Made by a program: the position numbers and the translations under genes. A stretch of DNA of 64,000 nt, taken from the NCBI GenBank assembly GCA_019188255.1, contig JAETXT010000014.1, positions 744,001 through 808,000 on the forward strand, read 5' to 3'. Of this stretch, positions 1 to 12,054 are shown piece by piece. This DNA is from Verticillium longisporum. Lineage: Eukaryota; Ascomycota; Sordariomycetes; Glomerellales; Plectosphaerellaceae. The notes beneath the pieces were generated by a model. It was given only the letters and a program-made list of their open reading frames with translations, had not been told where the DNA came from and ran no database searches. Numbering within the stretch: position 1 is the stretch's first letter; the number at the start of each line of letters is the position of its first letter.

Positions 1-580
1 GCTTATCCCTATACTTACTAATTCCGCCTATAGAACTAGATATACTTAGCGAAGATAAGCACTAGGACGAATCCCTATACCCGGTAGGTAAGAGGCGACT
101 AGGATAAGACTCTAACCCGCTAGTAAAGAGGCGTTAACGGAATAGGCTCTAAGACTAGAGCAGCCTCGGCTATAGAGGGAATAAGAATATAGGTAATAAG
201 ACTATATAAATAGTAGATTAATTAGGATATTAGGAGTTTATCTTATATAATTAGGAAATTAAGGATTATAGTTTATTATATAATAATATAAATAGTAGAT
301 AGCTATATAATTAGGATATCGGAGTTTATACTATATAATTAGCGATTAAGGATTATATTCTACTATATAGATATAGTGCCTCGAGGAGGCGGTAGTATTA
401 GAGGCACCCGTAGAGGCCGCTCTAGCCCTAGACTCTTAGCGGACTTAGACTCTACTAGAGTCCTAGGGCTAGGGCACTCCACTCCTAATATATAGGTATC
501 CGCCTAGATACTAATAGTACTAGAGAGATAACTATTTATACTAATACTAATATACCCCTAATATAAGGTCCTAATAATAT
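1..580 (+). repeat. Family-B repeat, copy 1 (LTR-like)
   Basis: This segment aligns by eye over its length with 29731-30270 in the same orientation, including the opening stretch around the shared word ctatac/tatatttactaattcc and the closing run near 515-570. It contains patches of higher G+C that RIP left (355-480) and an imperfect hairpin whose arms are 421-436 and 457-473 (CTAGCCCTAG against CCTAGGGCTAG). The closing part is also found at about 18,340-18,400. It is probably the LTR or terminal part of an element different from the 191-bp LTR family; the left end may lie outside the window. Confidence 0.6.
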
Positions 581-589
581 TTTATAAAA

Positions 590-1557
590 GCTACCCGATT
601 CTTAGTAACCTATAAAGCATTTATAGCTATAAGCTTAAGTACTATTCTTTATAAAGAAATAGAATATTAATTTAGGAGCTTAGAAAGTATTATAAATAAT
701 AGAGATAAGGTCTTTATTAGTTAATTCTAGGAGGAATTCTACTAGGAAAGAGTAATTAAATACTACCTATCTATAATCTATTACCCTTAAATAGATAGAT
801 AGATAGAGAGAACTTATTAGATACTAGAAAAGTACTTTTACTATATTAATAACTAAGTATTAAAGGAATAGCTATATTATTTAAAAGAAATAGAGTTCTT
901 TTATAATAATAGTATATATAGTATTATTAATATTTTACTATTTAAGGTCCTATATAGGTATTATCTAAGGATAGTTAACTATATAGCCCTAAGAGAGGAT
1001 ATTAAGGTCGAGGGCGTAAAGGAAAGAATTAAAAAGATTATAATTATTTATTAATTAATTAATAAAAATTAATAATATATAGTATATATTTAAGCTTTCT
1101 ATTATAATAAGAGGTATATATTTAAGATCTTTAAAGTCGGAGATATTATAGGCCTCTCTATTAAGAACTTCTACTTTAAATCGAATCGGAAACTAGTACT
1201 TAAATATATCTAAATAAAGATTATAGAGAAGGTAAATAAAGAGGCCTATTATATATTACTCTTTAAGATATATACTAAAATATATAATATCTTCTTAATA
1301 TCTTCCTTAGAACTTTAATATTATTACTAAATAAGTACTAAATAATCGGCCTATCTCCTTATATTAGAAAAAGAATAGGAAAAATAGGAATTCGAGGATA
1401 TTATAGCCTATAAAGAGGATTAAAGATAAAATTTCTATTTAATAAAATAGGCGGAATAGCTAATTAAATATAATACTTAGGAGCTAGAAAGCTATTTAAA
1501 TAATATAATTTAAACTTTAAAAAAGTATAAGAAATATTAGAAATATAAATATAAATA
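590..1557 (+). pseudogene. Gypsy integrase C-terminal fragment
   Basis: This stretch matches 5,985-6,930 base for base over long runs, so it is the end of a second pol gene, cut off on its left by the family-B repeat. The microsatellite-like gatagatagatagag near 797-820 corresponds to a conserved integrase segment that reads roughly T-D-G-Q-T-E-R-T once RIP changes are allowed for. The fragment runs directly into an LTR at 1558, so it looks like the 3' end of an older element sharing that LTR. It is full of stop codons and cannot be expressed as protein. Confidence 0.7.
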
Positions 1558-1748
1558 TATAAGGAGTTAGATATTAGATATCTAATAGTATATTATTACT
1601 AATAGATTAGTAATAAGATCTAGTTTATAAATAGAGTTAAGGCTACCCTTAATAGCCTCGATAAGTTAAAGTTATAATATTAATATATTAATTAAAATCT
1701 AAATTATCTACTTTCCCTAATTAAGGCCCTTAGCTTAATACCTTTATA
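1558..1748 (+). repeat. 191-bp LTR, copy L1
   Basis: It begins TATAAGG and ends CCTTTATA. These are inverted ends in which the usual TG...CA of an LTR appears as TA...TA, as expected when RIP converts TpG and CpA. It aligns end to end with the copies at 9299 and 11864. It serves both as the 3' LTR of the integrase stub on its left and as the 5' LTR of the element on its right. Confidence 0.85.
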
Positions 1749-1849
1749 TTCTTTAATTTCTATAACCTATAATTAAATTAAGCTAAATAATAGATTAAAC
1801 TAAGTATACTAGGACTTAGAAGCGAATTACTTATTATAGTAATTAATAG

Positions 1850-4800
1850 TTAGATAATAAGCTAATAGGGACGTTATCAGAATCATCGAGAAACGGTTAT
1901 AATAGGAAGATTATACTTAAACTAGGATCCTTTTCGCTAAACTATTACTAAACTATTAAAGAGCCTTCTTAATAAATAGAACTTTAATTATAGGTATTCT
2001 AGGCCTTAGTTAAGGAATTCTAGGAATAAAGGCTAGAAAATCGACTTCTAGTCTAATATTTTATTAAATAGATTCTAATTATAAAGAATTATAATAAGCC
2101 TTTTATTTATAATTATAAAATATTTAAAAAGGATATTATAATCGCTTAAATTAATAATTAACTTATTACTATTAAGGCTAGAAATGCTTTCTAATTTAAT
2201 ATAAATATAATTTAAATTATTAAATAATTAATGATTAAATTTATTTATATTCTTTAAATAATATAATAAAACTATATATAAAACCTAGAAGTAATTCGCT
2301 AAAAGGACTTTAATATTAATAATATAAATATTTATTTAAGGGACTTTTAAAGCTTTATTAAATAAGAATATCTCTTAAAGGACTTATAAAACCTAGCTTA
2401 TTAAGAATAGCTATATTTATTATATTTTAAGGGTAATAAAGATATCTCCCTTTTAATATTCTTTAATTATTAAGAAAGTATTTATTAATTATATAATAAA
2501 AGTATAGATTATAGTAAAGAATACGCTTTCGGATATTTCTAATAGCTCCTTTACTTTATATAGGATAAGTTAATAGAGTACTATATTCTTATTAAGGATA
2601 TTAAAATAATTATATATAAAGCTTAGAGAATATAAGATATTAATTAATTATAGAATAAGTAATAAGAGAATAGGAAATGAATATACTCTTACTTAAACTA
2701 GAGCGAATAATATAATATAATACCTATATATAGGGGGCCTAAGAGAGAAACCCTATAGGATTAATTACTAATAAAACGAGGATAACCCTTATATTATAAT
2801 AAAGGGACTATTCCTTACTAAGCGAGGAACCTAAACTTATACTCTATAAGAACTCTATCTAGAGGCTAAGGGGCCGCCCCTATAATATCTATAAGTATAT
2901 ACTTCTATTATAATAAAACTAGCTATTAAGTATAAAATTGCTTATAGTTAGGCCCCTAGAGATATAAAGCTATAATTATAAATATATAGTTACTTAAATT
3001 TAAGGGCGTCTAGGTAATAGAGCTTTCGGAAAACGATTTAATATAAGCTTTAACCTAAAGGGTATTATATTTAAAATAAATATTAGGAAAACTATTAAAG
3101 TATTAGTAATTACTCTGTAATAAAGTAAAGAGATTAAAATCTCTATTAACTTAGATATTAATAGTATAATAGATATTATTAATCCTATTCTCGTTTAATT
3201 ATTAAAGTTATAAGAAGTAAAAAGTATAGAAGCCCTTAAATTATAAACGTTTAATAGCTAGATAGTAATTAATTGTAGGATATTTATACTTTTTTTCTAT
3301 TTATTAAATATATAGAACTACCCCTAATTACTATATTAATTATTTATATATATAGAATAGCCTAAAGGGTCTAATTATATACTCCTATCTAATAATAGTA
3401 TAGGGAAGGAAGGTATTTAAGTAGATACCTCTATTTAATCCTTTATTTAGGGCTATATATTAAATATAGATCTAGAAGAGTTTATAAAGATATTAATCGA
3501 GGATAAGGCTAAGGCTTATATTATTTATATTATTTAAGCTATAATAATAATATATAATATAATTATCCCTATTATTAATAATTTACCCCTAAATAAGGGG
3601 CGGGCTAAAGTACTTCTTATAGAATTTACTAAATTCGAAGATATTTTCTTTAAAGACTTAATAAAGGAATTACTAATATTAAAAGATATAGAATACTTAA
3701 TAGACTTAAAAGAGGGAGCTAAACCCCTTTATAGCCCTATTTACTTATTATTATAGAAGTAATTAGAAGAGCTCTATTATTATATTATAGAAGGGGAAGC
3801 TATAAAGAGGATTAAAAAGTCTATTAGCTTTATAAAAGCCTTAATCCTATTTATATTAAAGAAGGATAAGAGCTTATATCTATATATAGACTATTAAGGC
3901 TTTAATATAATTATAATAAAGAACTATTACCTTCTCCTATTAATTAATAAACTTTTAGATCGCTTTATAAGAGCGAAGTACTTTTCTAAGGTTAATATTT
4001 AGGATATTTATTATTAAATTTATATTAAGAAAAGTAATTAATAGAAAATAGCTATCTAGATAAAATATAAATACTATAAATATATTATAATATTATTTAA
4101 ATTAATAAATACTTTTATTACTTTTTAAATATATATTTATTAAATATTTATTAAATTATTAAATAATTTCTATATTATTTATTTAAATAATATATTAATT
4201 TATTTATAAATAAAGGAGGAGTATATAGCCTATTTTTAATAAATCCTAAAGAGATTTTAGGACTTTAAGCTCTTTATTAAATAATCGAAGTATTTATTTT
4301 ACTAAGATAAAATAGAATTCCTAGGATTTATTATCTTAAAAGAAAGTATAGCTATAGATCTAAACTATATCCGAGCTATAATTAAATAATAACCCCTAGA
4401 ATCCTTTAAAGATATATAAATATTCTTAAGCTTTATAAACTTCTATAGATAGTTTATAAAGGGCTATTTAAAAATAATAGCCCTTTTATATACTCTATTA
4501 AAGGGAAGTATTATAAAGATTAAGAAGGGGCTCTTTAAATAGCTATTTAAGGCTTAGAAAGTATTTAAATAATTAAAAATTACGTTTATTATTATTATAA
4601 TTTTAAGATATTAGGACTATATACTAGAAGGCTAGGTCGAGATTAATATATCTAATAATACTATTTTAGAGATCCTTAGCTAAAAATATAAAAATAGATA
4701 GAGGCTTATTATTTATTATTTATAGAAACTATTATTAATTAAATAATAATAAAATATTAAATAATAAGAACTATTTATAATCGTAGAGAGCTTTAAATAT

Positions 4801-6930
4801 TAATATTATTATTAAGAGGGTATAGGATAGGTTTTTACTATATTAATTAATTATTAAGCTCTTAAAGGTATTATATAGATATTAATAAAAGACCTTTAAA
4901 GAAGGCTTATATAATAAATATATAGACTATTATCTTTTAATTTTAAAATCTAATATTAGCTTAGGGTTATTAACCTAGCTAATAGCCTCTTAAGGCGATT
5001 AGACTATATAGGGGAACGAGTATTAATAAATAATATATTTCCTATTTTATCTAAAAAGCTATAATTAATAGAAGACCTAGCTATAGACGTTTAATAAGCT
5101 ATTATTAAGACTAAGCTAAAGGATATTATAAATAGAGCCTATATCTAAGTTATAAGAGCGACCCTATAAAGATAGAAGCCTATCCCTATATTAGAATAAT
5201 ATTATAGCTCTAGGGAAAAGGGAACTTTACCCTTTAAATAAAGGGTAAAATATATCTATATTACTATTAAGAAAAAAATAAAGAAAGAAGCTCTTTCTTA
5301 ACCTTAAAGCTAAAAAGCTAAGGCTAAGAAGTTAATAATAATTTACTAAGAGACTATTTAAATAGAGTCTAAGGACCTAAGAGAGTCTAGGGTTATTATT
5401 CTAAATTAATATATCCTATATTCTATTATAAAGGAGCTTATAAAGAATAAAATAGTATTAAGGCCTACTTTTATTTTAGAATTTAAGAACTTAATTAGAG
5501 GTTTATAGGCTATTAATCTAGGATACCTTTTCTAAAAGGAGAATATAAGCTAATAAACTAGAAGAAGAATAAAGTATACTTTAGATAAGTAAAGTACCCT
5601 CCTCTTTAAGGGACGATTTATTATCCTTTTATAAAGGACTCTTTATAAAGAGTTATTAAAATAGTATTATAATAATCTATAAATAGGATATATAGGGGCT
5701 AATAAGACCCTTAAACTATTAAGGAGAAAGTTCTATTAAGAGAATATAATAGCGGATATATATTAATATATTACTAAGTACTTAGTATATTAAAGGATAT
5801 AAATACCCTAATATAAGCTATATAAGAAGCTATAATCGCTTTCACTCCTATTATATCCCTTCTAAGAGATCTCTTTAGACTTTATTATAGGTCTAGTACT
5901 AATAATAAAGGATAATAATCTAGAATATAATTTTATCTTTATTATTATAGATTATTTTACGAAAATCGCTTAATTCCTAATAACTTATAAGATATTTATA
6001 ATTATAGGCTTAAGTACTATTCTTTATAAAGAAATAGAGTATCGGTTTAGGAGTCTAGAGGGTATTATAAATAATAGGGATAAGCTCCTTATTAGTTAAT
6101 TCTAAGAGGAATTCTATTAAGAAAGAGTAATTAAATACTATTTATCTATAGCGTATTATTTATAGATAGATAGATAGATAGAGAGAACCTATTAGATATT
6201 AGAAAAATACCTTTATTATATTAATAACTAAGCATTAAAGGAGTAGCTATATTACTTAAAAGAAGTAGAATTCTCTTATAATAATAATATATATAATACT
6301 ATTAATATCTTACTATTTAAGGCCCTATATAGATATTATTTAAGGATAGTCGATTATATAGCCTTAAGAAAGGATATTAAGGTCGAAAGTATAAAGGAAA
6401 GAATTAAAAAGATTATAATTATTTATTAATTAATTAGCGAAAACTAGTAATATATAATATATATTTAAGCTTTCTATTACGATAAGAGGTATATATTTAA
6501 GGTCTTTAAGGTTAGAGATATTATAAGCCTTTTAATTAAGAACTTCTATTTTAAATCGAATTAGAAGCTAGCGCTTAAGTATATCTAAATATAGATTATG
6601 GAGAAGGTAAGCGAATAGGCTTATTATATATTACTCCCCGAGATATATACTAGGATATATAATGTCTTCCTAATATCCTCTTTAGAACCCTAATATAATT
6701 ACTAAATAGGCGCTAAATAATTAACCTACCTCTTTATATTAGAAAAAGAATAGGAAGAATAGGAATTTAAGGATATTATAGCCTATAAAGAGAATTAAGG
6801 ATAAAATTTCTATTTAGTAAAATAAATAGGATAGCTAATCGAATATAATATTTAGGAGCTAGAAAGCTATTTAGAAAATATAATTTAAATTTTAAAAAGG
6901 TATAAGAAATATTAGAAATATAGATATAAA
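1850..6930 (+). pseudogene. RIP-killed gag-pol of left Gypsy element
   Basis: The + strand keeps a recognisable polyprotein trace. The RT palm is visible around 3,690-4,260: a Y-I-D-Y-x-G-F-N-like block near 3,880-3,900 and, at 4,180-4,191, Y-L-N-N where Gypsy RTs have Y-L-D-D. RNase H-like sequence follows, then the integrase zinc-binding zone near 5,640-5,850 and its catalytic core and C-terminus to about 6,800. The gag zone (about 1,850-2,950) is assigned only by position. Stops occur in all frames, so this is a fossil. The counterpart at 23,840-29,015 (minus) carries a different set of mutations. Confidence 0.75.
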
Positions 6931-9298
6931 TAATAGGATAAATAGCTAAAAGTTATAAGAAAATAAATAATAGAACTATATAAGAAAAGAAATAATAATA
7001 TTAATATTAAGCTTATAATAATAATATTAGCTTATTAATTAATTATTATAATAATACTTTATAATAGCTATTATTAGGGCTAATTCTATTTAAAGAACTT
7101 AATATATTATTCCTAATCCTCTTTTAATATTATAAAGGAAATACTATTAATTAGTTTATCTTACTTTTAATTATTATTATTAATAAAGCTATTAATTACT
7201 AAATCCTAGAGCGAAAGTATTAATTAGCTATCTAACTTTTAGCTACTTTATATAGATTAATTAGCTAGTTTCATACTATATATAACCTTCTATAGAGTTT
7301 AGCGAGCCTTCTTTATAGAAGGGCTAGAGATTATAAGAGGAATAGGATATTTCGATAAACTAGCTTTAAAGGTAATAGCTATCTTAGAAGTAAGCTATAC
7401 CTTAGAAGTATAGCTAGAATAAATAGCTAGATTAGATACCTTTATTAAAGGGATAAGGGATAGTAATATATTATAATAGGGGTAATCGTTAAATAGAATA
7501 TATTCATCGGGGGTCTTTTTAAGGGTAATAGCTTTATTTTTACTTTTATTCTTATTATAGGATAAAAGAATACTTTTATCTAAAGGATAAATGAGAATAT
7601 TAATAATATTATTATTAATATATTTAAAAGGGTCGACCTAATTTACTAAAGCTATAGAGGATATATTATAAGAAGCTAAATAGCTAGAGAATGAAGATAT
7701 TAAAGGATTAGAATTAATAGCCTCCTCTTTATTATTAATAACCTCTAAGACTTCTAAGGTCTTAGGGGCTATATTAATAAAGCGAAGGGCCTTTTAGGCT
7801 TTAATAAGCTTCGCCTCTATTATAATAAAGTATTTCTCTTTAATAGCTTTATCTTTAATAGCTTTCATTAATATTTTAATATTAATAATAGCTTTCTTCT
7901 TTATAATAACTTTAGCCTTCTTTTTCTTAATATTAGCTTTCTTTATAATAATATTATCCTTAGAAGGGATAATAAGGAGCTAGGAGATATAAGATAAAGG
8001 ACGATTAATAAGACTATAGCCTAGATAGTATATATTTAAGATATAAAATTATATTAGAGTATTACTATTTAGAGCCTCCTTAAGGAGGGAGAGAGCTTAA
8101 TATTATAGGGGACCTTTATTATATTATATATAAATTTACCTAGCTAAGTATCCTCTTCGCCCTTAAATAAGCGATTATATAATTTATATTCCTATTTATA
8201 GATTATAATATTAAATATATTAGCTTCTTTATAATAAATAATATAAATAAGCTACTTTATAGCGATTACCTCTTCTATTATATTAATAGATAATAGCTTT
8301 ATTTATAGAAATTAATTAACGAATATATATAGAAGAATCGGTAGAAATTTATAGAATAGCGAAGTTAGAGGGCTAGAAGGGTATAAATTAACGATATCTT
8401 AATAAAGAGATATTACTTTAATTAATAAAGAAGAGCTTAATAATATTAATATAATTTATAGTATTATAATATTAATTATAATATAAGGGACTAGTATTTA
8501 AATATAATATATTCTTAAAATATTTTATAAGCTTAGCTAAATAAGTAAGATACTTAGTTTATTACTTTAGAGTATATTTAATTAAGTTAATAGGTTCTCC
8601 TTTAGCTAGTTCGAGAATAATATAATACTAAATATATTAAATAAAGCCCTTAAATAGCTTAGGAATCTTTATATATTAATAGATATTAAGAGAAGGTTTA
8701 ATAAACTTATTAAGAAGTATATACTTTTATTATATTTATAGTAAATATATTTATTAATTAAATACTCTATTATATACTTAATATTAAGCTAAGAAGCTAG
8801 TTCCCGAAATAATACTTATAGGGGGATATTAGAGCTCTCTAGTTAGTAGGCGACTATCTATATTTTAATTAGAATTAGGATTATATAGATAAGTATTATT
8901 AAAGCGAAAGGTAATATCTAATATAATAATAATAGTACTTTAGTAATAGTATCTTAGATAGTATAGTTAAAATCGTATTATTAGAGATATAGGATAGTAG
9001 AGTAGACTTAGAATATATATAGGTATATAGGGTAGAACGTTTATTAAGGGTTATATAGTAAAAAGTTACTTATAAATTAATATATAAAGCTATTTTATAG
9101 TATTATTTATTCTTAATTATTATAATTATAGCTATTATTATAATATTATTTAATAATATATTTAAATTAAAGTATAACCCTATAAAGAACTAGAATAAAG
9201 AAATACTATATATTAAAGTCTTATAAAGAGCTAATATTAGGAGATATAACGATAAAGGCATTATAAGTTCTAGGGACTAGACCTCCTAGAGGGGGCAA
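6931..9298. mobile_element. Extra 2.4-kb module between pol and 3' LTR
   Basis: This stretch lies between the end of integrase and the LTR at 9299 and recurs at 9490-11863, and in reverse at 18904-21276 and 21468-23840. The older integrase stub at 590-1557 joins its LTR directly, so the module is an addition rather than a constant part of the family. Read on the minus strand (plus strand in the right-hand arm) it shows fairly long stretches of coding-like sequence rich in Lys, Ile and Ser, for example about 7,290-7,990, suggesting an antisense gene. I do not recognise the product. It could equally be an inserted non-autonomous element. Confidence 0.5.
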
Positions 9299-9489
9299 TA
9301 TAAGGAGTTAGACGTTAGACGTCTAATAGCGTATTATTATTAATAGATCGGCGATAAGATCTAGTTTATAAATAGAGTCGAGGCTGCTTTTAATAGCCTT
9401 AATAAGTTAAAGTTATAATACTAGTATATTAATTGAAATCTAAACTATCTACTTTCCCTAATTAAGGCCCTTAGCCTAATACCTTTATA
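9299..9489 (+). repeat. 191-bp LTR, copy L2
   Basis: It has the same TATAAGG...CCTTTATA ends and length as L1 and L3. By eye its sequence is identical to the reverse complement of 21277-21467, including residual CG words such as GACGTTAGACGTC, whereas it differs clearly from L1 and L3. It is shared between the element on its left and the tandem unit on its right. Confidence 0.88.
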
Positions 9490-11863
9490 AAATAATAGGA
9501 TAAATAGCTAAAGATTATAAGAAAATAAATAATAGAATTATATAAGAAAAGAAATAATAATATTAATATTAAGCTTATAATAATAATATTAGCTTATTAA
9601 TTAATTATTATAATAGTATTTTATAATAGCTATTAATAAAGCTAATTCTATTTAAAGAATTTAATATACTATTCTTAACCCTCTTCTAATATTATAGGGG
9701 AAATACTATTAATTAATTTATCCTATTCTTAATTACTATTATTAGTAAAGCTATTAATTATTAAATCCTAGAGCGAAATTACTAATTAGCTATTTAACTT
9801 TTAGCTACTCTATATAGATTAATTAGCTAATTTAATATTATATATAACCTTCTATAGAATCTAATAAGCCTTCTTTATAAAGGAGTTAGAGATTATAGGA
9901 AGTATAGGATACTTTAATAAACTAGCCTTAAGGGTAATAGCTATCTAAGAAGTTAGCTATACCTTAGAGGTATAGCTAGAATAAATAACTAGATTAGATA
10001 CTTTTATTAAAAGGATAAAGGGTAATAGTATATTATAATAGAAGTAATTATTAAATAGTATATATTAATTAAGGGTCTTCTTAAGAGTAATAGCTTTATT
10101 TTTACTTTCATCTTTATTATAGGATAAAAGAATATTATTATTTAAAAGATAAATAAGAACGTTAATAGTATTATTATTAATATATTTAAAAGGTTAATAT
10201 AGCTTATTAAAGCTATAGATAATATATTATAAGAAGCTAAATAGCTAGAGAATAAAGATATTAAAGGATTAAAGTTAATAGCCTCCTCTTTATTATTAAT
10301 AACCTCTAAGGCCTCTAAGGTCTTAGAGGCTATATTAGCGAGGCGAAGGGCCTCCTAGGCCTCGATAAGCTTCGCCTCCGCTATAATAAAGCGCTTTTCT
10401 TTAATAGCTTTATCTTTAATAGCTTTTATTAATATTTTAATATTAATAATAGCTTTCTTCTTTATAATAGCTTTAGCCTTCTTCTTTTTAATATTAGCTT
10501 TCTTCTTAATAATATTATCTTTAGAAAGGATAATAAAATATTAAGAGATATAAGATAAAGGACGATTAATAGGATTATAGCTTAAGTAATATATATCTAA
10601 GATATAAAAGTATATTAGAGTATTATTATTTAGAGCCTCCTTAAGGAGGGGAGAGAGCTTAATATTATAGGGGACCTTTATTATATTATATATAAATTTA
10701 CCTAGCTAAGTATCCTCTTCGCCCTTAAATAAGCGATTATATAATTTATATTCCTATTTATAGATTATAATATTAAATATATTAGCTTCTTTATAATAGA
10801 TAATATAAATAAGCTATTTTATAGCGATTACCTCCTTTATTATATTAATAGATAATAGCTTTATTTATAGGGGTTAGTTAATAAAGATATATAGAAGAAT
10901 TAATAGAAAATTATAGAATAGCGAAATTAGAGGGCTAAGAAGGCGTAAATTAATAATATCTTAATAAAGAGATATTACTTTAATTAATAAAGAAGAGCTT
11001 AATAATATTAATATAATTTATAGTATTATAATATTAATGATAATATAAGGGACTAGTATTTAAATATAATATATTCTTAAAATATTTTATAAGCTTAACT
11101 AAATAAGTAAGATACTTAGTTTATTACTTTAGAGTATATTTAATTAAGTTAATAGGTTCTCCTTTAGCTAGTTCGAGAATAATATAATACTAAATATATT
11201 AAATAAAGCCCTTAAATAGCTTAGGAATCTTTATATATTAATAAATATTAAAAGAAGATTTAGCGAACTTATTAAGAAGTATATACCTTTATTATATTTA
11301 TAGTAAATATATTTATTAATTAAATACTTTATTATATATTTAATATTAAGCTAAGAAGCTAGCTTTTTAAAATAATACTTATAAGGGGGATATTAGAGCT
11401 CTCTAATTAGTAAGTAATTATCTATATCCTAATTAGAATCGGGATTATATAGATAAGTAGTATTAAAGTAAAGGGTAATATCTAATATAATAATAATAGT
11501 ACTTTAGCGATAATATCTTAGATAATATAATTAAAATTATATTATTAGAGATATAGGATAATAGAGCGGACTTAGAGTATATATAAGTATATAGGGTAGA
11601 ACGTTTATTAAAGCTTATATAGTAAAAAGTTATTTATAAATTAATATATAAAGCTATTTTATATTACTATTTATTCCTAATTATCGTAACTATAGCTATT
11701 ATTATAATATTACTTAATAATATACTTAAATTAAGGTATAACCCTATAAAGAGCTAGAATAAAGAAATACTATATACTTAGATCTTATAAAGAGCTATTA
11801 TTAGGAGATATAATAATAAAAGCATAATAAGTTCTAGGGATTAGACCTCCTAGAAGGGGGTAA
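9490..11863. mobile_element. Tandem copy of the 2.4-kb module
   Basis: This region aligns throughout with 6931-9298 in the same orientation but with many C/T and G/A differences, for example around 9,890-9,960 against 7,325-7,400. With its flanking LTRs (9299-9489 and 11864-12054) it forms an LTR-module-LTR unit without gag or pol. It could be a non-autonomous element or the product of unequal recombination between LTRs. It has no usable reading frame. Confidence 0.75.
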
Positions 11864-12054
11864 TATAAGGAGTTAGACGTTAGATATCTAGTAGCGGGTT
11901 ATCGCTAATAGATTAGTAATAAGATCTAGTTTATAAGTAGAGTCGAGGCTATACTTAATAGCCTCGATAAGTTAAAGTTATAATACTAATATACTAATTA
12001 AAGTCCGAACTATCTACTTTCCCTAATTAAGGCCCTTAGCCTAATACCTTTATA
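11864..12054 (+). repeat. 191-bp LTR, copy L3
   Basis: It has the standard ends and length. It is identical by eye to the reverse complement of 18713-18903 except for two differences within the last dozen bases (CCTAATACC here, CTTAATATC there). The right border abuts a truncated pol remnant on the other strand, so this border marks an insertion or rearrangement junction. Confidence 0.88.

Larger units (their letters stand above)
1558..9489 (+). mobile_element. Degenerate Gypsy-type LTR retrotransposon, left copy
   Basis: The element is bounded by two direct 191-bp LTRs (1558-1748 and 9299-9489). Internal order on the + strand is a gag-like zone (about 1,850-2,950), reverse transcriptase (about 3,650-4,260), RNase H (about 4,560-4,870) and integrase (about 5,640-6,800). 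That order, with integrase after RT/RNase H, is typical of the Ty3/Gypsy group. A further 2.37 kb module (6,931-9,298) sits between pol and the 3' LTR. Every frame is interrupted by many stops created by C-to-T and G-to-A changes. I saw no clear target-site duplication. At 7.93 kb the length is plausible for a full-length element. Confidence 0.8.
6790..12054 (+). repeat. Left arm of a ~5.2-kb inverted repeat
   Basis: From about 6,790 to 12,054 the sequence equals the reverse complement of 18,713 to about 23,960 at every point compared: both LTRs, 10,366-10,440 against 20,341-20,400, 11,540-11,695 against 19,085-19,210, and 7,060-7,200 against 23,581-23,700. Small differences appear only near the outer end (one indel and one substitution near 6,900) and in the last 12 bp. 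Outside 6,790 the two sides still align as mirror images but with frequent RIP-type differences. The loop between the arms is 12,055-18,712. Confidence 0.8.
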